Below, in pieces: positions 23,435 to 32,232 of a stretch of DNA of 48,121 nucleotides (positions within the stretch are counted from its first letter, which is position 1; each line of letters starts with the position of its first letter). The notes under the pieces are model-generated. The model was not told the DNA's origin and searched no databases. It worked only from the letters and a program-made list of their open reading frames with translations. Source of the stretch: Clostridia bacterium (GTDB taxonomy: Bacteria > Bacillota > Clostridia > Christensenellales > Borkfalkiaceae); contig CAAGGZ010000029.1 of NCBI GenBank assembly GCA_900769545.1, positions 1 through 48,121 of the forward strand, in the 5' to 3' direction. A program made the translations under genes and the position numbers.

Positions 23435-25093
23435 ATGATTAAAGAAACAATAGTAGACGGATTCCATAACGCGCCGCATAGATCGTTGTATCACGCGCTC
23501 GGCTTGACGGAGGAGGAAATGGCTCGTCCTTTGATTGGTATTGTTTGCTCGTACAACGAAATTGTACCTGGGCATACCAATCTCGATAAAATTGCGCAGG
23601 CGGTAAAGCTCGGCGTAGCGATGGCAGGCGGTACGCCTATTATGTTCCCTGCAATCACCGTTTGCGACGGTATTGCTATGGGGCATACGGGGATGAAATA
23701 TTCCCTCGTTACCCGTGATTTGATTGCGGATTCGACGGAAGCAATGGTTATGGCGCACGGTTTTGACGGGCTGGTTATGATTCCTAATTGCGATAAAAAC
23801 GTGCCCGGGCTGTTGATGGCGGCGGCGAGATTGAATATCCCTACCGTGTTTGTTTCGGGCGGACCTATGCTCGCAGGGAGAGTGGACGGGAAAAAGCGTT
23901 CGCTTTCGAGTATGTTTGAGGCGGTTGGCGCATATAAAGCAGGTAAAATCGATGAGGAACAACTCACCGAGTTTGAAAGAAAGGTATGTCCTACTTGCGG
24001 CTCCTGCTCGGGTATGTACACGGCGAACTCTATGAACTGTCTTACCGAGGTGCTCGGTATGGGTTTGCGTGGCAACGGAACGATTCCTGCGGTGTATTCC
24101 GCTCGTATCGAGCTTGCTAAACACGCAGGTATGCAGGTGATGGAACTCGTTAAAAAGAATATTTGCCCCCGTGATATTATGACGGAGGGCGCAATTAAAA
24201 ATGCGATTACGGCGGATATGGCGCTTGGCTGTTCGACGAACAGTATGTTGCATTTGCCTGCGATTGCCAATGAATTGGGCATTGATTTTGATTTAGACGA
24301 AGTCAACAGAATCAGCGAAAAGACGCCCAATCTTTGTCATCTTGCGCCTGCAGGTCCTACCTATATGGAGGACTTAAACGAAGCAGGCGGCGTGCAAGCG
24401 GTACTCAAGGAGCTTGAAAACTTGAACTTGCTGGATACTTCGGTAATGACGTGTACGGGCAAAACGATGAAAGAAAACCTTGTTGGCGTTAAGAACTTGG
24501 ACGAAGAAGTCATCAGAAAGCCTGAAAATGCGTTTGGAAAAACGGGCGGTATTGCCGTGCTCAAAGGCAATCTTGCGCCTAACGGCTGTGTGGTGAAACG
24601 CGCGGCGGTGGCGGCGGAAATGCTCGTGCATGAAGGCCCTGCGAAGGTATTTGAGAGCGAAGAGGAATGTATTGCGGCAATCTACGGCGGTAAAATCGTG
24701 AAAGGGGACGTGGTGGTAATTCGCTACGAGGGTCCCGCTGGCGGCCCTGGGATGCGTGAAATGCTGTCGCCTACCTCTGCGATTGCAGGTATGGGCTTGG
24801 ATAAAGACGTTGCGCTTATCACTGACGGTAGATTTTCAGGCGCGACGAGAGGGGCTTCTATCGGACACGTTTCGCCCGAAGCGGCAAACGGCGGTACGAT
24901 TGCGTACGTAAAAGACGGCGATATAATTTCTATTGATATTCCTTCTTATTCCATTAAACTTAACGTTTCGGAAGAGGAACTTGCAAAACGTAAAGCAGAA
25001 ATGCCCATCAAGAAAAAGGAAGTGAGCGGTTATCTCAAGCGTTATGCGCAACAGGTGAGCTCTGCGGACAAAGGCGCAATTATCAATAAGTAA
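23435..25093 (+). CDS. ilvD: Dihydroxy-acid dehydratase
   Basis: The 552-residue Fe-S dehydratase has the N-terminal NEIVPGH motif, CDGIAMGH (77-84), the cluster cysteine C119 in PNCDKNVPG and a cysteine cluster, CPTCGSC (185-191), in which C191 matches the usual third ligand. The PGH form of the first motif is shared with the E. coli and Bacillus enzymes. The C-terminal part has DGRFSGATRG. It dehydrates dihydroxy acids to the 2-oxo acids used by IlvE and LeuA. Start supported by GAGAGGA. Confidence 0.97.
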   Translation: MIKETIVDGFHNAPHRSLYHALGLTEEEMARPLIGIVCSYNEIVPGHTNLDKIAQAVKLGVAMAGGTPIMFPAITVCDGIAMGHTGMKYSLVTRDLIADSTEAMVMAHGFDGLVMIPNCDKNVPGLLMAAARLNIPTVFVSGGPMLAGRVDGKKRSLSSMFEAVGAYKAGKIDEEQLTEFERKVCPTCGSCSGMYTANSMNCLTEVLGMGLRGNGTIPAVYSARIELAKHAGMQVMELVKKNICPRDIMTEGAIKNAITADMALGCSTNSMLHLPAIANELGIDFDLDEVNRISEKTPNLCHLAPAGPTYMEDLNEAGGVQAVLKELENLNLLDTSVMTCTGKTMKENLVGVKNLDEEVIRKPENAFGKTGGIAVLKGNLAPNGCVVKRAAVAAEMLVHEGPAKVFESEEECIAAIYGGKIVKGDVVVIRYEGPAGGPGMREMLSPTSAIAGMGLDKDVALITDGRFSGATRGASIGHVSPEAANGGTIAYVKDGDIISIDIPSYSIKLNVSEEELAKRKAEMPIKKKEVSGYLKRYAQQVSSADKGAIINK

Positions 25094-25113
25094 GCGAGTA
25101 TTACAATAAAACA

Positions 25114-25133
25114 GCATACCAGGTATGCGTTGA
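25114..25133 (+). repeat. Dispersed intergenic element, copy 3 (left half), ilvD-leuC gap
   Basis: GCATACC-A-GGTATGC is a perfect 7-bp-arm palindrome that continues into GTTGAAA, giving the ACCAGGTATGCGTTGA signature. There is no right half. Confidence 0.7.
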
Positions 25134-25158
25134 AATAGAAAAATAAGGAAATAAAACC

Positions 25159-26418
25159 ATGTCAATGACAATGACGCAAAAAATTCTCGCGGCGCATGCG
25201 GGATTGGATAAAGTAGAGGCTGGGCAACTGATTTTGGTGAACGTAGATAGAGTGCTCGGCAACGATATTACGTCGCCTGTGGCGATTCGTGAATTTGAGC
25301 GAATCGGCGCAACCGACGTGTACGATAAGGACAAAGTGACGATGGTTATGGACCACTTTGCCCCCAACAAAGACATCAAAGCGGCTACGCAATGCAAAAT
25401 GTGCCGTGATTTTTGCGATAAGCACGAGGTTACGCACTTTTACGACGTAGGGCAAATGGGTATCGAGCACGCATTGCTCCCTGAAAAAGGTTTGGTCGTG
25501 CCTGGGGACGTGGTTATCGGGGCGGATTCCCATACCTGTACCTATGGCGCAATCGGCTCGTTTTCGACGGGCGTCGGCTCGACGGATATGGCATGCGGTA
25601 TGGCAACGGGCAAGGCTTGGTTTAAAGTGCCGTCTGCGATTAAATTCGTGCTCAAAGGAAAGCTGAATAAATACGTTTCGGGTAAGGACGTTATTTTGCA
25701 TATCATTGGAAAAATCGGCGTCGACGGAGCGTTATATAAATCTATGGAATTCACGGGCGAGGGAGTAAAATCTTTGACGGTGTACGATAGATTGACGATT
25801 TCCAATATGGCAATCGAGGCAGGCGCAAAGAATGGTATTTTTGAGGTGGACGAGCAGACGGAAGCGTACGTGAAAGCGCGTTCTAATAGGGAGTTCGTTG
25901 CGTACAAAGCGGATGAGGACGCTGTGTACGACGCAACGTATGAGATCGATTTATCGGAAATCAAATCGACGGTGGCGTTTCCGCATTTGCCTGAAAACAC
26001 CAAGACGTTTGACGAGATTGGCGACGTAAAAATCGATCAGGTAGTTATTGGTTCTTGTACGAACGGGCATTACAAAGACCTTGCGGAAGCAGCGGAGATT
26101 TTCAAGGGCAGAAAGGTAGCAAAGCGTGTTCGCGCCATTATTATCCCTGCAACGCAGGACATTTATATGCAAGCGGTAGAAAACGGTTTGGTGAAAATTT
26201 TTATCGAAGCAGGCTGTATTGTTTCCACACCCACTTGCGGACCCTGTCTTGGCGGCTACATGGGTATTTTAGCGGCAGGCGAAAGAGCGGTAGCCACGAC
26301 GAACCGTAACTTTGTCGGTCGTATGGGACACGTGGAAAGCGAAGTGTATTTGGCTTCGCCTACGGTTGCGGCGGCAAGCGCAATTATGGGTAAAATTGCC
26401 GACCCTTCTGCACTATAA
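25159..26418 (+). CDS. leuC: 3-isopropylmalate dehydratase large subunit
   Basis: The 419-residue aconitase-family protein is of the shorter (about 420) LeuC type, as in Clostridia and archaea. The [4Fe-4S] ligands are C300 (GSCTNG), C360 and C363 (CGPC). GADSHTCTYGAIG and STDMACGMATG are substrate-loop motifs. With LeuD it isomerises 2- to 3-isopropylmalate. Start at ATG 25159 with AAGGAA 8 bases upstream. It is separated from leuD by a long hairpin element, unusual because the two subunits are normally adjacent and coupled. Confidence 0.96.
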   Translation: MSMTMTQKILAAHAGLDKVEAGQLILVNVDRVLGNDITSPVAIREFERIGATDVYDKDKVTMVMDHFAPNKDIKAATQCKMCRDFCDKHEVTHFYDVGQMGIEHALLPEKGLVVPGDVVIGADSHTCTYGAIGSFSTGVGSTDMACGMATGKAWFKVPSAIKFVLKGKLNKYVSGKDVILHIIGKIGVDGALYKSMEFTGEGVKSLTVYDRLTISNMAIEAGAKNGIFEVDEQTEAYVKARSNREFVAYKADEDAVYDATYEIDLSEIKSTVAFPHLPENTKTFDEIGDVKIDQVVIGSCTNGHYKDLAEAAEIFKGRKVAKRVRAIIIPATQDIYMQAVENGLVKIFIEAGCIVSTPTCGPCLGGYMGILAAGERAVATTNRNFVGRMGHVESEVYLASPTVAAASAIMGKIADPSAL

Positions 26419-26533
26419 AAACGTATATACGTCGCATTTCGGCGTTGTTGTTCCGCGCTCCTAACTCGTGTACGTCAATGTACACTCCTGTCGGAGTGCT
26501 CACAACGCCTTGAACTGCTCGTATCTCCGTTTT
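26418..26533 (+). repeat. Long imperfect hairpin element between leuC and leuD
   Basis: About 116 nt fold into one nested hairpin. The outer arms are AAAACG/CGTTTT. GGCGTTGT (26441-26448) pairs with ACAACGCC (26502-26509). GCGCTCC (26455-26461) pairs with GGAGTGC (26493-26499). The inner arms are GTGTAC/GTACAC (26468-26473, 26480-26485). The element begins inside the last bases of leuC and ends in T. It looks like a mobile or REP-like palindromic unit rather than a gene; only one copy is in this window. Confidence 0.7.
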
Positions 26534-26557
26534 TACTTATAACAACAGGAGAATAAC

Positions 26558-27052
26558 ATGAAATTTCAAGGAAAATCTATCAAATACGGCGATAACGTAG
26601 ATACGGACGTAATCATTCCTGCGCGTTATCTTAATACAATTGATAAAAAGGAGCTTGCTTCCCACTGCATGGAAGACATTGACAAAGAGTTCGTCAACAA
26701 AGTTCAAGTGGGTGATATTATGGTGGCAGGGTTTAACTTTGGTTGCGGTTCTTCGAGAGAGCACGCTCCCATAGCCATTAAAGAAAGTGGAATTTCTTTG
26801 GTAATTGCAAGAAGTTTTGCTCGAATTTTCTACCGTAACTCCATCAATATCGGGCTTGCGATTTTGGAGTGCGATGAAGCGGTGGACGGGATTTCCGAAG
26901 GAGATCAGGTGGAAGCCGATCTCGACAACGGCGTAATTTATAACCGCACGACGGGCAAGAGTTTTAAGACGCAGCCGTTCCCTGCGTTTATTCAAAAAAT
27001 TATTGAAAACGGCGGCTTGGTAGCGTCCATTCAAAACGGGGACGTGAAGTAA
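26558..27052 (+). CDS. leuD: 3-isopropylmalate dehydratase small subunit
   Basis: The 164-residue swivel-domain partner of LeuC. It begins with KYGDNVDTDVIIPARYLNT and contains GFNFGCGSSREHAPIAIK (active-site serine and arginine loop) and SFARIFYRNSINIGL. Length is normal for the short clostridial type. Start supported by ACAGGAG 8 bases upstream, after the hairpin element. Confidence 0.96.
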   Translation: MKFQGKSIKYGDNVDTDVIIPARYLNTIDKKELASHCMEDIDKEFVNKVQVGDIMVAGFNFGCGSSREHAPIAIKESGISLVIARSFARIFYRNSINIGLAILECDEAVDGISEGDQVEADLDNGVIYNRTTGKSFKTQPFPAFIQKIIENGGLVASIQNGDVK

Positions 27053-27080
27053 GAGTAAAACGCGAAACTAAGGGAAGAAG

Positions 27081-27788
27081 ATGAGGAATTTAAAAAAGAT
27101 GGGGACGTTCGTTTTATCAGCGGTTTGCTTATTGAGTATGACAAGCTGTGTAAAAACGAAAAAGGGCGTGGAAAATTACCAGTATATGTACGACGTTGTG
27201 GAGGATTGGAATAAACATTCCGACCCGAATCGGGAAAATTTGTTCGGTTTTGGCGAGTATTTGTACAACTCTTATCTATTGCTGTTTCCAAGAGAAACCC
27301 CTTCCACTTTGACGGATTTTTACTTTTATTGGTGTACGGGGATTGACGTGGATGACTATGCCGCATATTTTACCTGTCAGTTGACGGAAGAAAAATTTGA
27401 CGGCTTTGTGGAAGGGTTAGAGAATTTTACGATAACGACGGAAGCAGGCTCGACAAAGCTTTTGTACGATGAAGAAAGTTTCCAATATCCTGCGTATATT
27501 GCACAGTGGATGAATTACGGTAAAAAGTGGGAAACGTTGGAATACGTGCTTTTGGATAAGGAACAAAACACGGTGATTTTCGTCTATACAATGTTAAGTT
27601 TGGAGAAAATTCAGCTCTATGCGGATTATGACGTATTGCCCAAAACGGCGAATGTGATTTCCAAAGAGCAGGAAAACCTTAGCGAGGATACCGTTTACCA
27701 TTCCCAAGGGTTTACCGTATACAACTATGTATATAACGGTTTAGAAGGGGCAACGTATGATATTTCCTTCTTGGATTATTTAAAATAA
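27081..27788 (+). CDS. Predicted lipoprotein of unknown function inside the leu operon
   Basis: The 235-residue product has a lipoprotein signal: basic start (RNLKK), hydrophobic core (GTFVLSAVCLLS) and a lipobox-like MTSC with C23. The mature part is acidic and aromatic-rich (YQYMYDVVEDWNKHSDPN, FYFYWCTGIDVDDY), without a domain I know. It lies 28 bp after leuD and 17 bp before leuB, all on one strand, so it must be co-transcribed. ATG 27081 follows AAGGGAAGAAG. A surface protein has no obvious job in leucine synthesis: it may be a cargo gene that moved in, or an envelope sensor. Gene reality is well supported. Confidence 0.8.
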   Translation: MRNLKKMGTFVLSAVCLLSMTSCVKTKKGVENYQYMYDVVEDWNKHSDPNRENLFGFGEYLYNSYLLLFPRETPSTLTDFYFYWCTGIDVDDYAAYFTCQLTEEKFDGFVEGLENFTITTEAGSTKLLYDEESFQYPAYIAQWMNYGKKWETLEYVLLDKEQNTVIFVYTMLSLEKIQLYADYDVLPKTANVISKEQENLSEDTVYHSQGFTVYNYVYNGLEGATYDISFLDYLK

Positions 27789-27805
27789 GGTGAAAATAGA
27801 GAATT

Positions 27806-28876
27806 ATGAAAAATTATAAAATTGGGTTATTAAAAGGGGACGGTATCGGTCCCGAAATCGTGGAAAGCGCGGTACGCGTGCTGGAAGCGGTCGGCAAAAA
27901 AAGAAATATCGGGTTTACCTTTACGCCGTATTTAATTGGCGGAGCGGCAATCGACGCTTGCGGAAAACCTTTGCCTGAGGAAACGGTGGAAGGCTGTTTG
28001 GCTTCCGATTCCGTTTTGCTCGGTGCGGTGGGCGGTCCGAAATGGGATACGCTCCCCGGGGACGTGCGTCCCGAAAAGGCGCTTTTGGGGATTCGCGCGG
28101 CGATGGGGTTGTTTACCAATCTCCGTCCTGCGAAGCTGTACCCTGCATTGAAAGGCGCGTGTCCGTTGCGTGAAGACATTGCCGCAAACGGTTTTGATAT
28201 TATGATTGTCAGAGAATTGACGGGCGGTATTTATTTTGGGGAGCGCGGTTACCGTGAGGGTAAGTACGGCGAAGAAGCCTATGACACCGAAAGTTACAGC
28301 CGTATGGAAATCGAGCGTATTGTACGCGTTGCGTTTGAAACGGCAAGAAAACGCCGTAAAAAGCTGACGAGTATCGATAAAGCCAACGTGTTGGAAACCT
28401 CTCGTCTTTGGAGAAAAATCGTGCGCGAAATCGCGGCGGAATACCCCGACGTGGAAGTGAGCGATATGCTCGTGGATAATGCGGCGATGCAGCTTGTAAG
28501 AAATCCCTCGCAGTTTGACGTGATTGTAACGAGCAATATGTTCGGGGATATTTTGTCGGACGAAGCTTCGCAAATTACAGGCTCTATCGGTATGTTGCCC
28601 TCGGCTTCGCTCGATAGCGGTAAACGTGGTTTGTATGAGCCCATTCACGGCTCTGCGCCCGATATTGCAGGGCAAAATAAAGCCAATCCCATTGCTACCA
28701 TTTTGTCGGCGGCGATGATGCTTTTGTATGCGTTTGACGAACGCGAAGCGGCAAACGACATTGTTTCGGCAGTGGATAAAGTGCTGGAAGCAGGGTATCG
28801 TACGGCAGACCTTGGCGGCGGCGAAGCGGCTTTGGGAACGGTGGAAATGACCGATAAAATCATGGAATTGTTATAA
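27806..28876 (+). CDS. leuB: 3-isopropylmalate dehydrogenase
   Basis: The 356-residue enzyme has the GDGIGPEI nucleotide start motif (11-18), LLGAVGGPKWD, RELTGGIYFGERG (substrate arginine and tyrosine), DKANVLETSRLWR, and the metal aspartates in SNMFGDILSDEASQITGS. GSAPDIAGQNKANP is the adenine-binding loop. It oxidises 3-isopropylmalate to 2-oxoisocaproate with NAD. Normal length. Start preceded by AAGGTGAAAATAG. Confidence 0.97.
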   Translation: MKNYKIGLLKGDGIGPEIVESAVRVLEAVGKKRNIGFTFTPYLIGGAAIDACGKPLPEETVEGCLASDSVLLGAVGGPKWDTLPGDVRPEKALLGIRAAMGLFTNLRPAKLYPALKGACPLREDIAANGFDIMIVRELTGGIYFGERGYREGKYGEEAYDTESYSRMEIERIVRVAFETARKRRKKLTSIDKANVLETSRLWRKIVREIAAEYPDVEVSDMLVDNAAMQLVRNPSQFDVIVTSNMFGDILSDEASQITGSIGMLPSASLDSGKRGLYEPIHGSAPDIAGQNKANPIATILSAAMMLLYAFDEREAANDIVSAVDKVLEAGYRTADLGGGEAALGTVEMTDKIMELL

Positions 28877-28885
28877 GGTATAAAA

Positions 28886-30073
28886 ATGGAAAGTAAATTG
28901 CAAAAACTGCATACAAAGCTTTGTACTTGCGCCGTTTTTCGCGGGGTGTTGGAGCACCCCGTGTTTTCGCTGTTTGGACACTATTGTTCTGCCTCCGAAA
29001 AGGGGGAGTTCTTTAAGAAAATGAATTTCTACGGTTCGTTTGTGGCAGAAATTTATGTAGGTGGCGGCAGTTTGACGGATTTGGTGCAAAAAATTGTTTT
29101 TGCCAACGAAAACGTATATGTAAAAGCGGCGGCAAGAGGCGAAGCTGTAAATCCGTATATTTTGACGGCGGCGGAAACGGAATTAAAAATCTTTTCCGAG
29201 TTCGCCGCTCTGACGGCGGAAGATTTTGCGGCGGATATGGATATTTCGGTAGAAGAAATCCCTGCGTTTGATTCGTTCGACGCAGACATGGGTGCCCTCT
29301 ATGAAAACAGGTTGAATAATATTCAAAGACATGGGTACGGCATTTTCTCGTCTTACGGTATGTTCCGTCTTTCGGACGATAAACAAATAGAGCCCATTCT
29401 CAGCGCGGATAAAATCGGCATGAGCTCCTTTATCGGTTACGAGGACGAGCGCAATAAAGTTATCGAGAATACGAAGGCGTTTTTGGAGAATAGACCTGCG
29501 GCAAACACCCTGCTTTGCGGCGACGCAGGCACGGGAAAATCCTCGACGGTAAAAGCGGTGGCGAATACTTTTTTCGACGAGGGCTTGAGGCTTATTGAGC
29601 TTCGGAAAGACCAGTTGAAATGGCTCCCTTACGTAATGGGCAGAATTAGCGATAACCCCTTAAAATTCATCATCTTTATCGACGATTTGTCCTTTAATCA
29701 GAACGACGATAATTTCAGTATGCTCAAGGCGGCGTTGGAAGGCTCGGCGAGCGCAAAGGCGGAAAATGCGGTGATTTACGCCACCAGCAACCGTCGCCAT
29801 ATTATCAAGGAAAGCTTTGGCGATAGAGAGGGTGACGACGTGCATAGAAACGATACGCTGCAAGAAACGCTTTCTCTTTCAGAGCGTTTTGGTCTGACGG
29901 TATTATTCTCCCGTCCCAGCAAGCAGTTGTATTTGGAAATCGTGCATCAGCTTGCGCAGCGTTACGGGATTGCGGTTACGCAGGATTTGGACGTTCAGGC
30001 GGAAGCATTTGCAATTAAAAAAGGAAACCGCTCGGCAAGAGGAGCGGAACAATTTATTGATTCGCTTAGGTAG
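28886..30073 (+). CDS. DUF815-family AAA ATPase
   Basis: The 395-residue protein has an N-terminal helical part (1-180) and a C-terminal AAA domain: Walker A GDAGTGKS at 212-219, Walker B FIIFIDDL at 261-268, and a sensor segment with IYATSNRRHI. This is the DUF815 layout; these ATPases are widespread in Firmicutes and Proteobacteria and have no settled role. It starts 9 bp after leuB and ends 8 bp before ilvA, so it is firmly inside the branched-chain operon. Whether it serves the pathway, for example as an assembly or remodelling factor, is unknown. Confidence 0.88.
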   Translation: MESKLQKLHTKLCTCAVFRGVLEHPVFSLFGHYCSASEKGEFFKKMNFYGSFVAEIYVGGGSLTDLVQKIVFANENVYVKAAARGEAVNPYILTAAETELKIFSEFAALTAEDFAADMDISVEEIPAFDSFDADMGALYENRLNNIQRHGYGIFSSYGMFRLSDDKQIEPILSADKIGMSSFIGYEDERNKVIENTKAFLENRPAANTLLCGDAGTGKSSTVKAVANTFFDEGLRLIELRKDQLKWLPYVMGRISDNPLKFIIFIDDLSFNQNDDNFSMLKAALEGSASAKAENAVIYATSNRRHIIKESFGDREGDDVHRNDTLQETLSLSERFGLTVLFSRPSKQLYLEIVHQLAQRYGIAVTQDLDVQAEAFAIKKGNRSARGAEQFIDSLR

Positions 30074-30081
30074 GTGAAAGT

Positions 30082-31275
30082 ATGTTGACGATTGACAACG
30101 TGTATCGAGCAAGTAACGCTTTGAAAAGCGTTATTAGAAAAACGGACGTAATTTATGCGCCCAAGCTTTGTAGTGGCACAGAGCTGTATTTAAAAACGGA
30201 AAATTTACAGATTACGGGCTCGTTCAAGGTGCGAGGCGCGTATTATAAAATGAGCCGTCTTTCCCAAGAGGAAAAACAGCGCGGTGTGGTTGCCTGTTCG
30301 GCAGGGAACCACGCGCAGGGCGTGGCGTTGGCGGCGCAGAAAAACGGGATTAAAGCCGTTATTTGTCTGCCCGACGGAGCCCCCATTTCCAAAGTGGAAG
30401 CAACGAAAAGTTATGGGGCGGAAGTCTGTCTTGTAGAGGGCGTATACGACGACGCATATCAAAAGGCGTTGCAGCTTCGTGATGAACAGGGCTATACGTT
30501 CATTCATCCGTTCAATGACGAGGACGTGATTGCAGGACAAGGCACGATTGCGCTGGAGCTTGCAGAGCAGCTCCCCGATTTGGACGCAGTGCTTGTGCCG
30601 ATTGGCGGCGGCGGTTTGATTTCGGGGATTGCGTATACGATTAAAACGCTCTATCCCAACGTAAAGGTGTACGGCGTGGAGGCGAAGGGCGCTCCTTCCA
30701 TGAAAAACGCCATCGAGCATGGCGAAGTAGAAGAATTGCCGTCGGTTTCGACGATTGCGGACGGTATTGCCGTGAAAAAACCGGGCGAGCTGACGTACGA
30801 GCTTTGCAGTAAATACGTAGACGAGATTGTAACGGTATCGGACGACGAAATTTCAGCGGCGATTTTGGCGTTGATGGAACAGCATAAATTGGTAACCGAG
30901 GGCGCAGGCGCGGTGGCGGTTGCGGCGGCAATGTTCGGGAAAGTGGACTTGCAGGGCAAAAAAGCCGTTTGCTTGCTTTCGGGCGGTAATATCGACGTGA
31001 CGATTTTGTCCCGCGTTATCAAGAGAGGGCTTTTGATGTCAGGCAGAAGCTGTCAGCTCATGATAGAGCTCATGGATAAACCCGGGCAGTTGAAGAACGT
31101 TTCGAGAATTATTGCGGATTTGGGCGGCAACGTGACTTCGGTACACCATGAAAGAGCCAACGAGGGCTCTGACGTCAACGGTTGTTATCTCCGCATTGTG
31201 TTGGAGACGAGAAATTACGAGCATATTGCGCAAATTCGTCAGGCGTTGAAAGATTACGGATTTAAGTTATTATAA
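30082..31275 (+). CDS. ilvA: Threonine ammonia-lyase (one-ACT-domain form)
   Basis: The 397-residue PLP enzyme has K49 in GSFKVRGAYYK as the PLP lysine, SAGNHAQGVA, the phosphate-binding GGGGLISG, and a single C-terminal ACT domain (about 325-397). This size matches the short form (TIGR01127-like), not the 510-residue E. coli form with two regulatory lobes. It deaminates threonine to 2-oxobutyrate, the entry to isoleucine. Short forms can be catabolic, but its place in this operon argues for a biosynthetic role. ridA follows at once. Confidence 0.93.
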   Translation: MLTIDNVYRASNALKSVIRKTDVIYAPKLCSGTELYLKTENLQITGSFKVRGAYYKMSRLSQEEKQRGVVACSAGNHAQGVALAAQKNGIKAVICLPDGAPISKVEATKSYGAEVCLVEGVYDDAYQKALQLRDEQGYTFIHPFNDEDVIAGQGTIALELAEQLPDLDAVLVPIGGGGLISGIAYTIKTLYPNVKVYGVEAKGAPSMKNAIEHGEVEELPSVSTIADGIAVKKPGELTYELCSKYVDEIVTVSDDEISAAILALMEQHKLVTEGAGAVAVAAAMFGKVDLQGKKAVCLLSGGNIDVTILSRVIKRGLLMSGRSCQLMIELMDKPGQLKNVSRIIADLGGNVTSVHHERANEGSDVNGCYLRIVLETRNYEHIAQIRQALKDYGFKLL

Positions 31276-31287
31276 GAGGTGAAAAAT

Positions 31288-31668
31288 ATGGCAGAATTAA
31301 AGAAAGTATCGACGGAAAAAGCTCCTGCGGCGATAGGCCCGTATTCACAGGCAATCGTTTGTGGGGATATGGTGTTTACCTCGGGGCAAATCCCTATCAA
31401 CCCTGCCAGCGGTAACGTCGAAGCAACGACGATTGAGGGGCAAGCAGAACAGGTAATGAAAAACCTTGGCGAAGTATTGTCTGCCGCAGGGAGCGGCTTT
31501 GAAAAAGCAGTTAAGACGACCTGTTTCTTGGCGGATATGGGCGATTTTGCGGCGTTCAACGCCGTGTATGCAAAGTATTTTACGACCAACCCTGCAAGAA
31601 GCTGCGTTGCAGTAAAAACCTTGCCGAAAAACGTGCTTGTGGAAGTGGAAGTTATCGCAACGTTATAA
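31288..31668 (+). CDS. ridA: RidA family reactive intermediate deaminase
   Basis: Start placed at ATG 31288 (AAGAGG 8 bases upstream); a GTG nine bases earlier is in frame but less likely. The 126-residue YjgF/RidA protein has AAIGPYSQAIVCGD, VFTSGQIPI, the catalytic arginine in NPARSCVAV, and EVEVIATL at the end. It hydrolyses enamine/imine products of IlvA (2-aminocrotonate, 2-aminoacrylate) before they damage PLP enzymes such as IlvE. Directly downstream of ilvA, 12 bp apart, as the last gene of the operon. Confidence 0.95.
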   Translation: MAELKKVSTEKAPAAIGPYSQAIVCGDMVFTSGQIPINPASGNVEATTIEGQAEQVMKNLGEVLSAAGSGFEKAVKTTCFLADMGDFAAFNAVYAKYFTTNPARSCVAVKTLPKNVLVEVEVIATL

Positions 31669-31705
31669 AGAAGAAAAAGGTCATATTGAAGATTTTTCAA
31701 ACAAT

Positions 31706-31739
31706 AAAAAAAGATAGCGAAATTTTCGCTATCTTTTTT
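31706..31739 (+). terminator. Terminator of the branched-chain operon
   Basis: AAAAAAGATAGCGAAA pairs with TTTTCGCTATCTTTTTT in a near-perfect long stem ending in a T-run. Confidence 0.85.
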
Positions 31740-31831
31740 GTTTTGTAGTTGGCTATATAAAAAATTAAAACATTTGTCAGGAAAGTATTTGTTTTGAATG
31801 CGCTTTATATAATTAAAATTCTAAGCATATT

Positions 31832-32164
31832 TTAATCAGAGTGGTTTTTTCCCCAAATCGTATATAATTCTTCAACTAACCATTTATATTTTTCTACTCG
31901 TTCGGCTGAGTATTTGTTGAAAATATCGGCAAAAGAGTCAAGTATTTCACCTAACTGCGCAGTATTAAATTCTTCATTTTTCGTATCGTTTTTTAAGTAT
32001 GTTATAAGTGTATTGCGGTGGTAGTCATAAATATTTTGATAAATACTATCCGCAAGTAATTCGCTGTGTAAACGCAAATAACGGTGTACCCAAGTAAATA
32101 AATCTCTTCTTCCTTGTTTTTCCCAATACTTTTGAAAACGATGAATATTTAATTTTTTTGACAT
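31832..32164 (-). CDS. Protein of unknown function under an XRE-type operator (110 aa)
   Basis: The 110-residue product is helical, rich in aromatic and charged residues (RFQKYWEKQGRRDLFTWVHRY), without signal or membrane segment. I do not recognise it. It is divergent from the small XRE gene at 32369. Its own promoter (32252-32280) is consensus and flanked by copies of a TTCGTGGAAT operator, one upstream of the -35 and one downstream of the -10. This strongly suggests repression by the neighbour. The start follows AGGTAAAAG. The pair resembles a small regulator/effector module, possibly of the toxin-antitoxin kind, but nothing in the protein shows toxicity. Confidence 0.65.
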   Translation of the reverse strand: MSKKLNIHRFQKYWEKQGRRDLFTWVHRYLRLHSELLADSIYQNIYDYHRNTLITYLKNDTKNEEFNTAQLGEILDSFADIFNKYSAERVEKYKWLVEELYTIWGKNHSD

Positions 32165-32232
32165 ACTTTTACCTATAGAATCAATAGTTTTTTTGTTTTT
32201 GTGGTTAACTAAATAACAGGATTTACACTTTT

